Counted from the first letter of the stretch, positions 26,316-36,572 are shown. The stretch: 64,000 nt of DNA from Actinomycetes bacterium (GCA_021826315.1 JAKAZZ010000002.1:1-64000), one strand, 5' to 3'. Notes: a model not told the origin generated them from the sequence alone. A program made the numbers and translations.

Positions 26316-28991
26316 TTGTCCGGTCGCCTCGTCGTCGTCGACGGTTTCAGCCTCGCATTTCGAGCTTTCTTTGCGATTCCACCAGAGTCGATGACAAATT
26401 CGAATGGCTTCGCGACTAACTCGCTCTACGGATTCGTCTCCATGCTCGATGGCCTTCTCGAAGAGTTTCAGCCGAGCCACTTCGCTGTAGCGTTAGATCG
26501 ATTTGAACCAACCTTCCGTGATGAACTGAACGACAAATACAAGGGTCACCGACCTCCAACTCACCCGGCTCTCTTGGCGCAGTTGGAGATGATGGAGTCT
26601 GTTCTCGACCAATTGTCTATTCCCAAGGTGTCTCACGCTGGCTTTGAGGCAGACGATGTAATTGCTACGTTGGCGGAACTTGGCGCTTCAGAAGACTTTG
26701 AAGTGGTCGTCGTTACAGGAGACCGTGACTCCTTTCAGTTAGTTAGAGATCCATCAATTTGGGTGCTCTACAACAGGCGAGGGGTAAGCGACTACCAAAA
26801 GATGGACGAAGCCGCGGTCCATGCAAAAGTTGGTACCACTCCGTTGCTATATCCCTTTCTAGCTGCAATGCGTGGTGATCCCTCCGACAACTTGAAGGGC
26901 GTTACTGGCATAGGCGAAAAGACCGCGGCAAAGTTCGCGAATACCTATCAAGATGTTGAGACGTTATATGCAAACATTGACGCACTTTCACCAAAGATTG
27001 CCCAAGCACTTCGAGACGAAGAGGAAAATCTTCGCCTCAATATGGCTCTAACTCCCCTGAAGAGGGATGTTCCGATCGGACTCTCGATGGGTGACCTAGC
27101 ACTTGGCGAATTTGATGTGGATAAGGCGAATCAATTCTTTGACTTTATAGAGTCCAAGCGGCTAGCTTCGCGAACGACTGCAGCTAGGTCGTACATTGGA
27201 ACTTCTGCAACGGCAGTTGCCCCTGCGCGTACCTCTATCAAGGTCGGGGTCGCTAAATCCATAGATGATGTTTTGGCTAAAGGTGATGGAGGCGTTGAAA
27301 ATGGTATTTCAGCTGCTTTCTTGGGGGAGGCCGGTCGCTCGCCAATCACAGCTATTTCTCTTGCCCGTCGTCTAAGTAGCGACACGTTTAGTTCGATCGT
27401 TATAGAGGTGCAAGACGATAGAGGCGATATGGGAGTATTGCTCGAAGCAATCGAAGGTGCCGAGTTAGTTGGCTTCGAGATGAAGGAGTTGCTAAGACGA
27501 ATAGCAACGATTGGCCATCGCCTGCCCAAGGTTGCCCTTGACTTAGGCGTAGCCTCCTACTTGGTCGACTCAAATAGTGGACATTACCGCCAGAGTGATG
27601 TTCTCACCACTTATCTCGTAGAAACTGAGATTGATGCGAGTGCATTTGGTGCAGAGGACAAAGATCAGGGCCAAGACCTCTTTTCACAGGGTAAAATCGA
27701 CCATCGCTCATTAGCACATTCGTCGGTCGCCGCTCTGTTGCTCGCTGACATTCTCCGAAAAGAACTTGAGGCGACAAAGGCAACGTGGCTGTACGACGCA
27801 ATTGAGAACCCCTTACTTTTGGCCCTAGCGAAGATGGAAGCAGTTGGAGTTGCAGTCGATAAGCCTTATCTCCAGCATCTTGCTCAAGAGTTGACAAACG
27901 AGGTCGCAACCCTAACTGTGAAGATTCATGAGTTGGCTGGCAAGAAGTTCAACGTCAATTCCACTAAGCAACTTGCCGAGGTGCTCTTCGTCGATCTTGG
28001 GCTTACGCCGCCCAAAAAGACTAAGACTGGATTCTCCACTGACGCCCAGACGTTAGAGAAGCTGTCAGATTCCCACCCGATCATCCCGGCGATTTCTCGC
28101 TATCGCGAGGTCGAGAAGTTGAGAAGTACATATGGAGAGTCGCTCATTGCTGAAGTCGCTGAAGATGGAAGGATCCACGCTACATTCAATCAAATGGTGG
28201 CACGCACCGGGAGATTGTCATCAGATCATCCGAATCTTCACAACATCCCAATCCGAAGTGACGACGGAAAAAAGTTTAGATATGCATTCGTCGCACCCGA
28301 AGGTCGGAAACTCATTGTCGCAGATTACTCGCAGATCGAACTTCGTGTAATCGCCCATTTGAGCGGTGACCCCGGTCTTCTTGAAGCGTTCTCGAGTGGA
28401 CAAGATATCCACACAGCTACTGCATCAAGAGTGTTTTCGGTGCCGACGAGTGATGTAACTGGATCTCAGCGTAGTAAAGCGAAGATGGTAGCGTACGGCT
28501 TGGCATATGGGATGGAAGCGTACGGCTTGGCGCAAAGGTTGAACGTTGACGTAAAAGAGGCCGAAGGTATTTTGAAGAGCTTCTTCGCTGCGTTTCCCAC
28601 TTTACGGCAATACATGGATGACGTCGTTGAATTGGCGGCAAAGCGAGGATATAGCGAAACCGAATATGGTCGACGCAGGCCGATGCCAGACCTTTCGAGC
28701 TCAATCTTTAGGGTCCGTCAGGCAGCTGAGAGACAAGCAATGAACTCCGTCATTCAAGGCTTGGCCGCTGACATCTTCAAGATCGCCCTTGTCAACCTAG
28801 ATGAGCAGCTTGCTATGACTCCTGCTAAGACCGTGTTGCAGATTCATGACGAAGTCGTAGTTGAGGTAGATATCGATCGTGCTGAGGAGGTTGCCGCTAT
28901 TGTCGTCGAAACAATGGAAGGGGCTGCTTCACTGTCGGTTCCCCTCGTTGCGAATTGTTACATAGTTGACTCTTGGGGAGAGGCGAAATAA
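26316..28991 (+). CDS. polA: DNA polymerase I
   Basis: Replication and repair polymerase, 891 residues. The 5'-nuclease domain (about 1-290) has GDRDSFQLV and GDPSDNLKGVTGIGEKTA. The central 3'-5' exonuclease fold lacks the usual DxE metal residues, so proofreading is probably lost. The polymerase domain has motif A DYSQIELRVIAHLSGD, motif B RSKAKMVAYGLAYG and motif C QIHDEVVVE. The YGLAYG form is typical of actinobacteria. The start is TTG with TAGGAG upstream. It works with the uvr genes of this window in excision-repair resynthesis. Confidence 0.97.
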   Translation: MSGRLVVVDGFSLAFRAFFAIPPESMTNSNGFATNSLYGFVSMLDGLLEEFQPSHFAVALDRFEPTFRDELNDKYKGHRPPTHPALLAQLEMMESVLDQLSIPKVSHAGFEADDVIATLAELGASEDFEVVVVTGDRDSFQLVRDPSIWVLYNRRGVSDYQKMDEAAVHAKVGTTPLLYPFLAAMRGDPSDNLKGVTGIGEKTAAKFANTYQDVETLYANIDALSPKIAQALRDEEENLRLNMALTPLKRDVPIGLSMGDLALGEFDVDKANQFFDFIESKRLASRTTAARSYIGTSATAVAPARTSIKVGVAKSIDDVLAKGDGGVENGISAAFLGEAGRSPITAISLARRLSSDTFSSIVIEVQDDRGDMGVLLEAIEGAELVGFEMKELLRRIATIGHRLPKVALDLGVASYLVDSNSGHYRQSDVLTTYLVETEIDASAFGAEDKDQGQDLFSQGKIDHRSLAHSSVAALLLADILRKELEATKATWLYDAIENPLLLALAKMEAVGVAVDKPYLQHLAQELTNEVATLTVKIHELAGKKFNVNSTKQLAEVLFVDLGLTPPKKTKTGFSTDAQTLEKLSDSHPIIPAISRYREVEKLRSTYGESLIAEVAEDGRIHATFNQMVARTGRLSSDHPNLHNIPIRSDDGKKFRYAFVAPEGRKLIVADYSQIELRVIAHLSGDPGLLEAFSSGQDIHTATASRVFSVPTSDVTGSQRSKAKMVAYGLAYGMEAYGLAQRLNVDVKEAEGILKSFFAAFPTLRQYMDDVVELAAKRGYSETEYGRRRPMPDLSSSIFRVRQAAERQAMNSVIQGLAADIFKIALVNLDEQLAMTPAKTVLQIHDEVVVEVDIDRAEEVAAIVVETMEGAASLSVPLVANCYIVDSWGEAK

Positions 28992-29168
28992 TTAATGATG
29001 GAACCCCGTCTCTTCATGGGTCTCTTGATAATTTGGCCAATTGTAAACCTCTGTTAACCATCGTTCGGTCGTTTCAGAGTGTGGAACTCGTTATGCTAGC
29101 TAATGGCGTATTTTAATTCTTTCGTTTAAATGCGCCTGAATACTACCTAAAGAAAGCGTTTTGTATAC

Positions 29169-30500
29169 ATGTCCGATTCGGTAATTATCCCCAGTGGCGA
29201 GGAAGAATCCTCCGAGCAGGGTGCACCGCGAGTTATTGCATTCAACGACCTCGGCGATCTTACGTTCGACGAAGCTATCGCGCAGACAATTGTGCGCTTT
29301 GATGATGGTGACATCGTCAAAGGAAAGGTCGTTAAGGTTGATAAAGACGAAGTCCTTCTAGACATTGGCTTCAAGTCAGAAGGCGTTATCCCAGCCCGCG
29401 AGCTATCCATTCGTCACGATGTCAACCCATTCGAGGTTGTTAAAGTTGGCGACGAGATAGAAGCTCTTGTCATCCAAAAGGAAGACAAGGAAGGGCGCCT
29501 TATCCTCTCGAAGAAGCGTGCACAATACGAGCGTGCGTGGGGTTCTATCGAGGAGATAAAGGAGCGAAACGGATCTGTAACCGGTGCAGTAATCGAGGTC
29601 GTCAAAGGCGGCCTGATCGTCGACATTGGTCTTCGTGGATTTTTGCCCGCATCTCTCGTTGAGACGAGGCGTGTTCGCGACCTTACTCCTTACATTGGCA
29701 AGGTCATGGAAGCCAAGATCATTGAGCTTGACAAGAACCGAAATAATGTTGTTTTGTCCCGTCGGGCTTGGCTCGAAGAGACCCAAAAGGGTCAGCGTGA
29801 GGCGTTCCTCGCCGATCTCGCCCCTGGCGACGTTCGTCGTGGAGTTGTCTCCTCGATTGTTGCATTCGGTGTCTTCGTAGATCTCGGTGGCATGGACGGC
29901 CTTGTACACGTCTCCGAACTCTCTTGGAAGCATGTTGACCATCCTTCTTCAGTCGTGCAAGTTGGCGATGAAATCGACGTTCAAGTTCTTGAGGTCGACC
30001 GTGACAAAGAGAGAATCTCGTTGTCACTCAAGGCGACACAACGTGATCCATGGGCAGAGTTTGCATCAGCTCACAAGCCGGGCGAGCTAGTTTACGGCCG
30101 CGTCACGAAGCTTGTTCCATTCGGTGCTTTTGTTCAAGTTGCTGAAGGTATTGAAGGCCTTGTCCACATCTCTGAGATGTCCTTCCAGCACGTCGACTCT
30201 CCTGAGCACGTAGTTGAAGTTGGCGAAGAGCTATGGATTAAGATCATCGACATTGACCTCAGTCGTCGTCGCATCAGCGTCTCGATCAAGCAAGCAGCCG
30301 AGGGTGGCGAAGTTGCAGCCGAGTACCAAGACATCTATGGTGAAAGCGCATACGACGCCGATGGCAACTACGTAGGAAACTACGAGTTCGCAGGTGAGTT
30401 TGTTCCAGAATCCGAAGCTCAAGCTGCATGGCTTGAAGATCTCAAGGGTTACGGAAAGAACGCAGAGGGCGCAGAGGTCGTAGAGGGCGAAGAGGCGTAA
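29169..30500 (+). CDS. rpsA: 30S ribosomal protein S1
   Basis: 443 residues with four S1 (OB-fold) repeats at about 38-110, 125-195, 210-280 and 295-365, such as VDIGLRGFLPASLV, GVFVDLGGMDGLVHVSELSW and GAFVQVAEGIEGLVHISEMSF. The acidic C-terminus (AEVVEGEEA) is unstructured. It binds mRNA for translation initiation, perhaps important here as many genes have weak ribosome sites. The ATG follows a 177-base leader after polA with no clear Shine-Dalgarno, as is common for rpsA. A strong terminator follows. Confidence 0.96.
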   Translation: MSDSVIIPSGEEESSEQGAPRVIAFNDLGDLTFDEAIAQTIVRFDDGDIVKGKVVKVDKDEVLLDIGFKSEGVIPARELSIRHDVNPFEVVKVGDEIEALVIQKEDKEGRLILSKKRAQYERAWGSIEEIKERNGSVTGAVIEVVKGGLIVDIGLRGFLPASLVETRRVRDLTPYIGKVMEAKIIELDKNRNNVVLSRRAWLEETQKGQREAFLADLAPGDVRRGVVSSIVAFGVFVDLGGMDGLVHVSELSWKHVDHPSSVVQVGDEIDVQVLEVDRDKERISLSLKATQRDPWAEFASAHKPGELVYGRVTKLVPFGAFVQVAEGIEGLVHISEMSFQHVDSPEHVVEVGEELWIKIIDIDLSRRRISVSIKQAAEGGEVAAEYQDIYGESAYDADGNYVGNYEFAGEFVPESEAQAAWLEDLKGYGKNAEGAEVVEGEEA

Positions 30501-30545
30501 ATCATTCGAGCCTTCGAGTGAAGTTCGCAAATTGAAGTTCTTATT

Positions 30546-30580
30546 GAACCGGACGCAAATGGCGTCCGGTTCTTTTTTTT
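30546..30580 (+). terminator. Rho-independent terminator after rpsA
   Basis: GAACCGGACGC and GCGTCCGGTTC form a perfect 11-bp stem, followed directly by eight T. Confidence 0.95.
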
Positions 30581-30632
30581 ATTTACCATCAAGGTGCGAC
30601 AAAGTTGAATCGGTCCACTTTAGGATCGAATC

Positions 30633-31250
30633 ATGGCTTTAGTTGGACTAACGGGTGGAATAGGTTCTGGAAAGTCGGCAGTGGCCTCGATTTTGACGGC
30701 TCGAGGTTATCAGCTTGTCGACGCTGATTTGGTTGCTCGGTACGTCGTAGAGAAGGGTTCACCAACTCTGCTAAAGATTGTTGAGACCTTTGGCCCTGAT
30801 GTACTTACGCAAGAGGGATATTTGGATCGTCCAAAGCTCGGTGCGATCGTCTTTGGAGATAGTTCAAAGTTGGATAAGCTAAATTCGATTATCCACCCAG
30901 CTATAGCTGCTGAGATGCAGAGGCGTATTGAGGCTTCGCTTGAGTTAGATTCCCTGGGCATTGTCTTTGTCGATATTCCTCTCCTTGTTGAGACAGGTGG
31001 CAAGGACCGTTATCGTCTTGACTACGTAGTGGTCGTCGACGTACCACGCGAGACGCAGTTGCACCGCCTCACTCGTATAAGGGCGCTTAGTGAAGATGAA
31101 GCCAGCGCGAGGATCAATTCGCAAGCAAAGCGGGAGGACCGCTTAGCGATGGCTGATTTCATAGTCGATAATACGGGTTCGCTCTCCGACCTTGATGAGC
31201 GTGTGGATGAGATGCTCGCTCAATTACTGAGAGCAATTGAGCGCGGTTAG
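30633..31250 (+). CDS. coaE: Dephospho-CoA kinase
   Basis: Last step of coenzyme A synthesis. 205 residues, P-loop GLTGGIGSGKS at 5-15, DADLVARYVV, and the lid region typical of CoaE (RLTRIRALSEDEASARI). It has its own transcription unit start after the rpsA terminator and lies 34 bases before uvrB, which it probably shares an operon with. Confidence 0.94.
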   Translation: MALVGLTGGIGSGKSAVASILTARGYQLVDADLVARYVVEKGSPTLLKIVETFGPDVLTQEGYLDRPKLGAIVFGDSSKLDKLNSIIHPAIAAEMQRRIEASLELDSLGIVFVDIPLLVETGGKDRYRLDYVVVVDVPRETQLHRLTRIRALSEDEASARINSQAKREDRLAMADFIVDNTGSLSDLDERVDEMLAQLLRAIERG

Positions 31251-31284
31251 ACATTTATCTTTTTCCATCCTTTAGGCTTATAAC

Positions 31285-33288
31285 GTGACTCAATTCAAGG
31301 TGGTTTCTTCCTATCAACCAGCAGGTGATCAACCTAATGCAATCGCGGAATTGGCGGCCGGAGTAGAAGCCGGTGAGAAGTTTCAGACGTTGCTGGGCAT
31401 TACCGGTTCGGGTAAGAGCGCAACTATTGCCTGGACGATAGAGAAGGTACAAAGGCCAACCCTTGTGATCGCTCCGAACAAGTCACTAGCAGCTCAACTT
31501 GCTAGTGAGTTCAGAGAGTTTTTTCCTGAAAATAGAGTTGAGTACTTTGTTTCGTACTACGACTATTACCAACCTGAGGCATATCTACCTTCATCGGATA
31601 CTTATATCGAGAAAGACTCGTCGGTAAACGACGAGATCGATCGCCTTCGTCACTCAGCTACCTCGGCTCTGCTAACGAGGCGCGATGTTATCGTTGTAGC
31701 GTCAGTCTCGTGTATCTATGGACTCGGATCACCGATCGAGTATCAGGATCGTATTGTTCACCTCCAAGTAGGGGAACAATACGATATGCGTCACGTACTC
31801 CGTAGGTTGGTCGATATTCATTACGATCGAAATGACGCTAACTTGCTTCGTGGCAAATTTAGGGTCCGGGGGGACACGCTAGAAGTCCATCCAGCTTACG
31901 AGGAGTTCTGCTACCGTTTTGAATTTTTTGGCGACGATCTCGAAGCTATTTTCACCTACGATCCATTGACGGGTGAGATCCTTTCGCAACTCGATGAGTA
32001 CGTCATATTTCCTGCGACCCACTATGTGGCCGGTGACGAAACGATGCGCAGAGCGATCTCCTCAATTGAGAAGGAGCTAGCTCAGCGCCTCAAGGAGTTT
32101 GAGACCGAGGGGCGACTCTTAGAGGCACAACGACTTAGAATGCGGACCGAATTTGATCTAGAAATGATGGCAGAAGTCGGATTTTGTAACGGGATTGAGA
32201 ACTACTCGCGCCACTTGGACGGTAGGAATCCAGGCGAGCCTCCCTTTACTCTTTTGGACTACTTTCCTAAAGATTTCCTGCTCGTTATAGATGAGTCTCA
32301 CGTTACCGTTCCCCAGTTGCATGCTCAACACGCTGGCGATCGAAGTCGAAAGGAGAATTTGGTTGACTTTGGTTTTCGCCTTCCTTCGGCCCTTGACAAC
32401 CGCCCTCTTCGATTTGAAGAGTTCTATGAGCACGTAAATCAAGCGATCTTTTTGTCGGCGACGCCATCTGCATACGAGATGAATCAATCATCGCGCATCG
32501 TTGAGCAGATCGTTCGTCCAACCGGTCTTTTGGACCCCAAGGTAGTAGTTCGCCCCACCAAGAATCAGATCGATGACCTGATCGGCGAGATTAGAGGTCG
32601 GATCGAAGTCGGGGATCGGGTAATCGTCACCACTTTAACTAAAAAAATGGCTGAGGACCTTACCGACTACTTACTTGAGCAGGGATTACGTGTTCGGTAT
32701 CTTCACTCAAATATTGATACTCTCGAGCGAGTCACTATTTTGCGCGATCTAAGGCTCGGTGAATTTGACGTCATAGTGGGTATAAACCTACTTCGTGAGG
32801 GTATTGACTTGCCCGAGGTCTCGCTTGTGGCAATCCTCGACGCTGACAAGGAAGGATTCCTTCGCTCTGAGACGTCACTTATCCAGACGATCGGTCGAGC
32901 GGCTCGAAACTCCGATGGATATGTCATCCTTTACGCCGACCAAATTACGCGCTCGATGGCAAATGCAATGTCTGAGACTGAACGTCGCCGTGAACTGCAA
33001 ATTGCCTATAACAGAGAGAATAACATCAACCCTACGACCATTCGTAAGGCGGTCACAGACATTCTTGACCAGTTACGCCCCTCGAAGAGTGCGCCGCTAC
33101 CAAACGCATCTAAAAAGAGTCGCCATGGTTCGGAGTATGCAAAGCTAAACGCTGGCGAGATCGTAGGGTTGATACAAACCCTCGAAGCCGAGATGGCTGA
33201 GGCTGCGGCCGACCTTAGGTTCGAATACGCCGGACGGTTACGGGATGAGATCAAAGAGTTGAGAAAATACCTCAGCGACATTGGTTGA
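31285..33288 (+). CDS. uvrB: Excinuclease ABC subunit B
   Basis: DNA damage-verification helicase of nucleotide excision repair. 667 residues. Walker A is GITGSGKSA, the beta-hairpin region [12 protein letters not shown] is intact, DESHV is motif II, motif VI is QTIGRAARN and the C-terminal UVR helix pair (about 625-660) binds UvrC. The start is GTG 31285. It partners UvrA and UvrC encoded 9-12 kb further on. The final bases adjoin the methyltransferase gene. Confidence 0.97.
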   Translation: MTQFKVVSSYQPAGDQPNAIAELAAGVEAGEKFQTLLGITGSGKSATIAWTIEKVQRPTLVIAPNKSLAAQLASEFREFFPENRVEYFVSYYDYYQPEAYLPSSDTYIEKDSSVNDEIDRLRHSATSALLTRRDVIVVASVSCIYGLGSPIEYQDRIVHLQVGEQYDMRHVLRRLVDIHYDRNDANLLRGKFRVRGDTLEVHPAYEEFCYRFEFFGDDLEAIFTYDPLTGEILSQLDEYVIFPATHYVAGDETMRRAISSIEKELAQRLKEFETEGRLLEAQRLRMRTEFDLEMMAEVGFCNGIENYSRHLDGRNPGEPPFTLLDYFPKDFLLVIDESHVTVPQLHAQHAGDRSRKENLVDFGFRLPSALDNRPLRFEEFYEHVNQAIFLSATPSAYEMNQSSRIVEQIVRPTGLLDPKVVVRPTKNQIDDLIGEIRGRIEVGDRVIVTTLTKKMAEDLTDYLLEQGLRVRYLHSNIDTLERVTILRDLRLGEFDVIVGINLLREGIDLPEVSLVAILDADKEGFLRSETSLIQTIGRAARNSDGYVILYADQITRSMANAMSETERRRELQIAYNRENNINPTTIRKAVTDILDQLRPSKSAPLPNASKKSRHGSEYAKLNAGEIVGLIQTLEAEMAEAAADLRFEYAGRLRDEIKELRKYLSDIG

Positions 33289-33313
33289 TCGCTGTGACTC
33301 CGAAAGGATAGTT

Positions 33314-33952
33314 TTGTCACATATTTTTCTACCGAAGACCCTCGAAGCCGTAATGGACCCAATTGGCGGCGTCGTAGATGCTGGCCATCCAATGCGCGCG
33401 GTTGTCAAGGGGGCGGCCTTTGGTGATGGAAGTTGGAACGGCGTACGGGCAAAGAAGGTAGCTGACCTCTTTGATTCAATGGCGCTTGAATGGAAAGATC
33501 GAGAAAATGAGGGCTGTTCGATTGTGATGGACTCTTTTGATCGTATCCAGTTCACGACGGGGCGCGTTCTAGAGGTTGGATGCGGAACTGGAGAGGTTCT
33601 CGAGGTGCTCAAAGGGTACTTCGATGAGGCTATTGGAATTGATATCTCTAATGCGATGCTTCGCAATTCAAATTACCCCCAAGCAGATCAGGCAAATTGC
33701 GACGGCGCCCACCTTCCCTTTCCATCAGCCAGCTTTGACGCCGTTGTGATCGTGAATTCCCTGTTGTTTCCATCGGAGGTCGATCGCGTTTTAAAGGTAG
33801 GAGGAACATGCTTCTTCGTCTCTACGAAGGGAGCAGGAACCCCCATCTACCTTTCCCCTTATGACGTTCGAAGAGTACTTGGGGTAAAGTATCAAGCCTT
33901 TACTTCGGCCTCTGGAAACGGAATTTGGACCGCTTTGCACAAGAGCGCATAG
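33314..33952 (+). CDS. SAM-dependent methyltransferase (class I)
   Basis: A Rossmann-type methyltransferase with motif I VLEVGCGTGEVLE and IGIDISNAML after it; the substrate is unknown. The ORF-track start at 33281 overlaps uvrB. TTG 33314 has GAAAGGA 5-6 bases upstream and yields 212 residues. It follows uvrB by 25 bases and precedes the NYN gene by 16, so the three are likely one transcript. Confidence 0.78.
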   Translation: MSHIFLPKTLEAVMDPIGGVVDAGHPMRAVVKGAAFGDGSWNGVRAKKVADLFDSMALEWKDRENEGCSIVMDSFDRIQFTTGRVLEVGCGTGEVLEVLKGYFDEAIGIDISNAMLRNSNYPQADQANCDGAHLPFPSASFDAVVIVNSLLFPSEVDRVLKVGGTCFFVSTKGAGTPIYLSPYDVRRVLGVKYQAFTSASGNGIWTALHKSA

Positions 33953-33968
33953 TTGAGAGGTTCGTTTT

Positions 33969-34880
33969 ATGGACGGTAGATATGCCGTTTTTGTAGATGC
34001 TGGATACCTATGGGCCGCTGGTATTACTGCAGTCTTTGGTGATAGCAAAGAGGTGGAGAGTTACAACCGATCAAATGTCAAGATCGATTACCGCGACTTG
34101 ATTCACATGATAAAAAGCTTCTCCAAGAAGATGGCTAACGATCGTGAACTACTCCGCGTCTATCGGTATGACGCTGCTCCTGATCGGGTGCCTACCAAAG
34201 AGCATCAGAAGATCAATGTCTTACCTGAGGTAAAAACGCGAATAGGTCATTTGACTGCAAATGGAGTACAAAAGAACGTAGACACGATGTTGCTACTTGA
34301 CCTCAATGCACTAGCTAGGCAAAATTCGATTTCAACTGCGGTTATTTTAGGAGGAGATGGTGACTTTGTCGAAGGCGTCGCTACAGCTCAAAGCTTCGGC
34401 GTAAAGGTCTACATAATGGCGATTGGAAGTGACGGTAACTCCCTCTCGCCGGAACTGCGTGCCGAGGCAGACGACGTTCTCCTTTTGGGCAGGAGCGATT
34501 TGACTAAGTACTTCACGCTTCCGCCGAAACCCCAAACGGCGAAGCCTAAGTGGGCACCATTAGAGCTCATTGGCTCTGAATCGGTTGAGATCGCTGTTGA
34601 ACAGGAGGCGGTGTACCAGCCTCGAAGTGAACAAGTTACAACGCAGGATGTGGCGATAGTCGGTGGGAACTTCGCCCGTAGGTACAAGATGATGGCTAGT
34701 GCTGGTGAGGTTGAAAGTACGTTGCGGAGCAAGCCTCAGGTTCCTGATAGTACGCACTTTCGTCTTCTGCGCTATACGTTAGAGTACTTTGATATGCCAT
34801 GGGGCACGCTTTTGCCCTCTCACTTGGCTGAAGCTATGCGCGAAGGATTTTGGCTCGAGCTCGAAGGAAGGGCTAAGTAA
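33969..34880 (+). CDS. NYN (PIN-like) domain protein
   Basis: 303 residues. The N-terminal two thirds form a NYN/LabA nuclease-like fold: Asp in AVFVDAGYL, Asp in TMLLLDLNAL and Asp in ILGGDGDFVEG, the acidic set expected for a metal-dependent RNase. The C-terminal part (about 235-303) resembles a small helical domain of the kind seen fused to LabA proteins. The ribosome site AGAGG precedes the ATG. Possible role in RNA turnover; function unproven. A terminator follows. Confidence 0.82.
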   Translation: MDGRYAVFVDAGYLWAAGITAVFGDSKEVESYNRSNVKIDYRDLIHMIKSFSKKMANDRELLRVYRYDAAPDRVPTKEHQKINVLPEVKTRIGHLTANGVQKNVDTMLLLDLNALARQNSISTAVILGGDGDFVEGVATAQSFGVKVYIMAIGSDGNSLSPELRAEADDVLLLGRSDLTKYFTLPPKPQTAKPKWAPLELIGSESVEIAVEQEAVYQPRSEQVTTQDVAIVGGNFARRYKMMASAGEVESTLRSKPQVPDSTHFRLLRYTLEYFDMPWGTLLPSHLAEAMREGFWLELEGRAK

Positions 34881-34943
34881 GAAGCTTGTGTCTTATCCCC
34901 GAAGCGTTCAAGATGGCCAATCTGGAACTGCTGAAATAGATAG

Positions 34944-34990
34944 AGGCCCGTAGCACGCAATAGCGAGCTACGGGCCTTATTGGTTTTTTA
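34944..34990 (+). terminator. Rho-independent terminator after the uvrB-methyltransferase-NYN unit
   Basis: AGGCCCGTAGC and GCTACGGGCCT form a perfect 11-bp stem with a 12-base loop, then TATTGGTTTTTT. The T-tract touches the stop of the convergent MBL-rhodanese gene. Confidence 0.88.
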
Positions 34991-36355
34991 GGCAGTTATT
35001 TGCGTTGCAACAAGGGAGCGAGCCTCTTCGGTGTAACTATCCCGCACTGCAATCGCGTCGAAGCCAAGTTTTTCGAGGATAGATGCGCCAAAGACGGATC
35101 GATAACCTCCAGCACAGTGGACATAGAGAGTCTGATCCTTTATGCCGTCGAGCTCACTATGGCGTTCGGACAAGTTGTGCACGGGAATATTGATCGCTCC
35201 AGGAATCGATGATTCCCGATTTTCGTTTTTACGCCTTACGTCTACGATCGGAGCCTTCTTCTTGGAGAGAGCTTCGGCGAGTCCCGGAAATGTAACGAGC
35301 TCCATCGAAGCTCTCTTTAGTACATTTGAGTCCGTCTTAGGAAAGAGGGTGTACCCGACGACGTTTTCGATTCCAATTCGTGCAAGCTGGCGCTTAGCTT
35401 CGAGTACTTGGGAGAGATCTGAGGCGACAAATGCAATCGCTTCGCCCCAAGGGTAGGTCCAGCCTAGGTAGGCAGAAAAACTGTTACTTATCCCTAAGGC
35501 TAAAGTTCCAACGATATGTTCGGCCGCGAAGGCTTCGCCGTCGCGAAGGTCCACTACGTATGCTCCATCGTTGATGAGTTTTGCAAGCTCGTCGTCTGAT
35601 AGTAGCGATGGTAGTGAATCAAAGTATGACGATGGACCCGATTGGTTCAACGGTCCCATATGTGCATAATAAGCCGGCCACTCATCGAGGCCGGCGAGGA
35701 GTGTCTCTTTGAATTCGTCCTCATCGGTTATGGTAAGAGCGAAGTTGTACTCCTTTTCTTCACCGATAGTCGAACTGTTAGAAACTTCGCACGTGTTCGA
35801 GGAGCAGAATGATCCAAAGCCATGGGTAGGAGCTACAGCAAATTCATCTGGAAGGGTAGCGGCGAGGTGGTTGACGCTGCGGAATTGGCTTCGAGAAAGA
35901 AAGTCAACCAAGTCGGGGCCGAGTAGATCAGGGCGCCCTACAGATCCGTATAATAGCGACCCACCTGAGAATATCGTTCCACTGCCGTCTTTTCCTCTTA
36001 CTTCAAACGAAATGTGGGTGGGTGTATGGCCGGGTGTGGCGATAACTTTAAGATTTAGCTCTCCAATATTCATGGTAAAGCCATCGGAGACGCCAACGCG
36101 CTCGAACGAAACTTCATCTTTTTCGTTTACGAGGTAAGGTACTCCAAGCAGTGTCGCCAATTCGTATCCACCAGTCACGTAATCGTTGTGCATGTGTGAT
36201 TCGGCTATAGCTACGATCTCAACACCAGCGTTACTTGCAGCCTCGATTACACGTTCGATGTCGCGTTGCGGATCAATTACTAGAGCTTTTTGTCCGTCGT
36301 GGACGATGTAACTTCTATCTCCAAGTTCTGGAGTGCTTAGGATGATTGTCTCCAT
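34988..36355 (-). CDS. Persulfide dioxygenase-like MBL protein with two rhodanese domains
   Basis: An ETHE1/CstB-type protein of 455 residues for oxidation of sulfane sulfur. The MBL domain (about 1-220) has SHMHNDYVTGG (the usual final His is Tyr, as in many actinobacterial members), TPGHTPTHIS and FSGGSLLYGSVGRPDL. Rhodanese 1 (about 270-350) has DLRDGEAF but no active-site Cys. Rhodanese 2 (about 365-455) is intact, with Cys in VHCAGGYRS. I choose ATG 36355 because GAGAGGA lies 8 bases upstream, removing 19 residues. Divergent from a TauE/SafE exporter, so the pair could turn persulfide into sulfite and export it. Confidence 0.88.
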   Translation of the reverse strand: METIILSTPELGDRSYIVHDGQKALVIDPQRDIERVIEAASNAGVEIVAIAESHMHNDYVTGGYELATLLGVPYLVNEKDEVSFERVGVSDGFTMNIGELNLKVIATPGHTPTHISFEVRGKDGSGTIFSGGSLLYGSVGRPDLLGPDLVDFLSRSQFRSVNHLAATLPDEFAVAPTHGFGSFCSSNTCEVSNSSTIGEEKEYNFALTITDEDEFKETLLAGLDEWPAYYAHMGPLNQSGPSSYFDSLPSLLSDDELAKLINDGAYVVDLRDGEAFAAEHIVGTLALGISNSFSAYLGWTYPWGEAIAFVASDLSQVLEAKRQLARIGIENVVGYTLFPKTDSNVLKRASMELVTFPGLAEALSKKKAPIVDVRRKNENRESSIPGAINIPVHNLSERHSELDGIKDQTLYVHCAGGYRSVFGASILEKLGFDAIAVRDSYTEEARSLVATQITA

Positions 36356-36462
36356 GGTCGTTATCCTCTCTTCAGGTTCAGCGTTGTCTATGCCACTTAT
36401 CGATCTGTTCATTATTACTTAGCTACATTTCGTCAGAGTTATCTTCGTACAGTTTTATACAA

Positions 36463-36521
36463 ATATTCTAATCGATCGCCATAAATGTACGTACATTATT
36501 ACATTTAGAACGTTAGAATAT
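36463..36521. promoter_or_regulatory. Operator-like elements between the persulfide dioxygenase and TauE genes
   Basis: ATATTCTAA at 36463-36471 is the reverse complement of TTAGAATAT at 36513-36521. Between them lies the perfect 14-bp palindrome AATGTACGTACATT (36484-36497). The same ATATTCTA/TAGAATAT arms occur in front of the ArsR-rhodanese gene at 61 kb. The region is strongly A+T-rich and serves both divergent promoters. Confidence 0.5.
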
Positions 36522-36572
36522 AACTAAATAGTTTCGAGTTGTTTTTTCTGACGTTGCTTAGGTGGGTTTTGT

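Noticed and set aside
29403-29942. 179-residue ORF antisense to rpsA
   Set aside because: It lies opposite S1 repeats and mirrors their codon pattern, with no ribosome site or recognisable domain.
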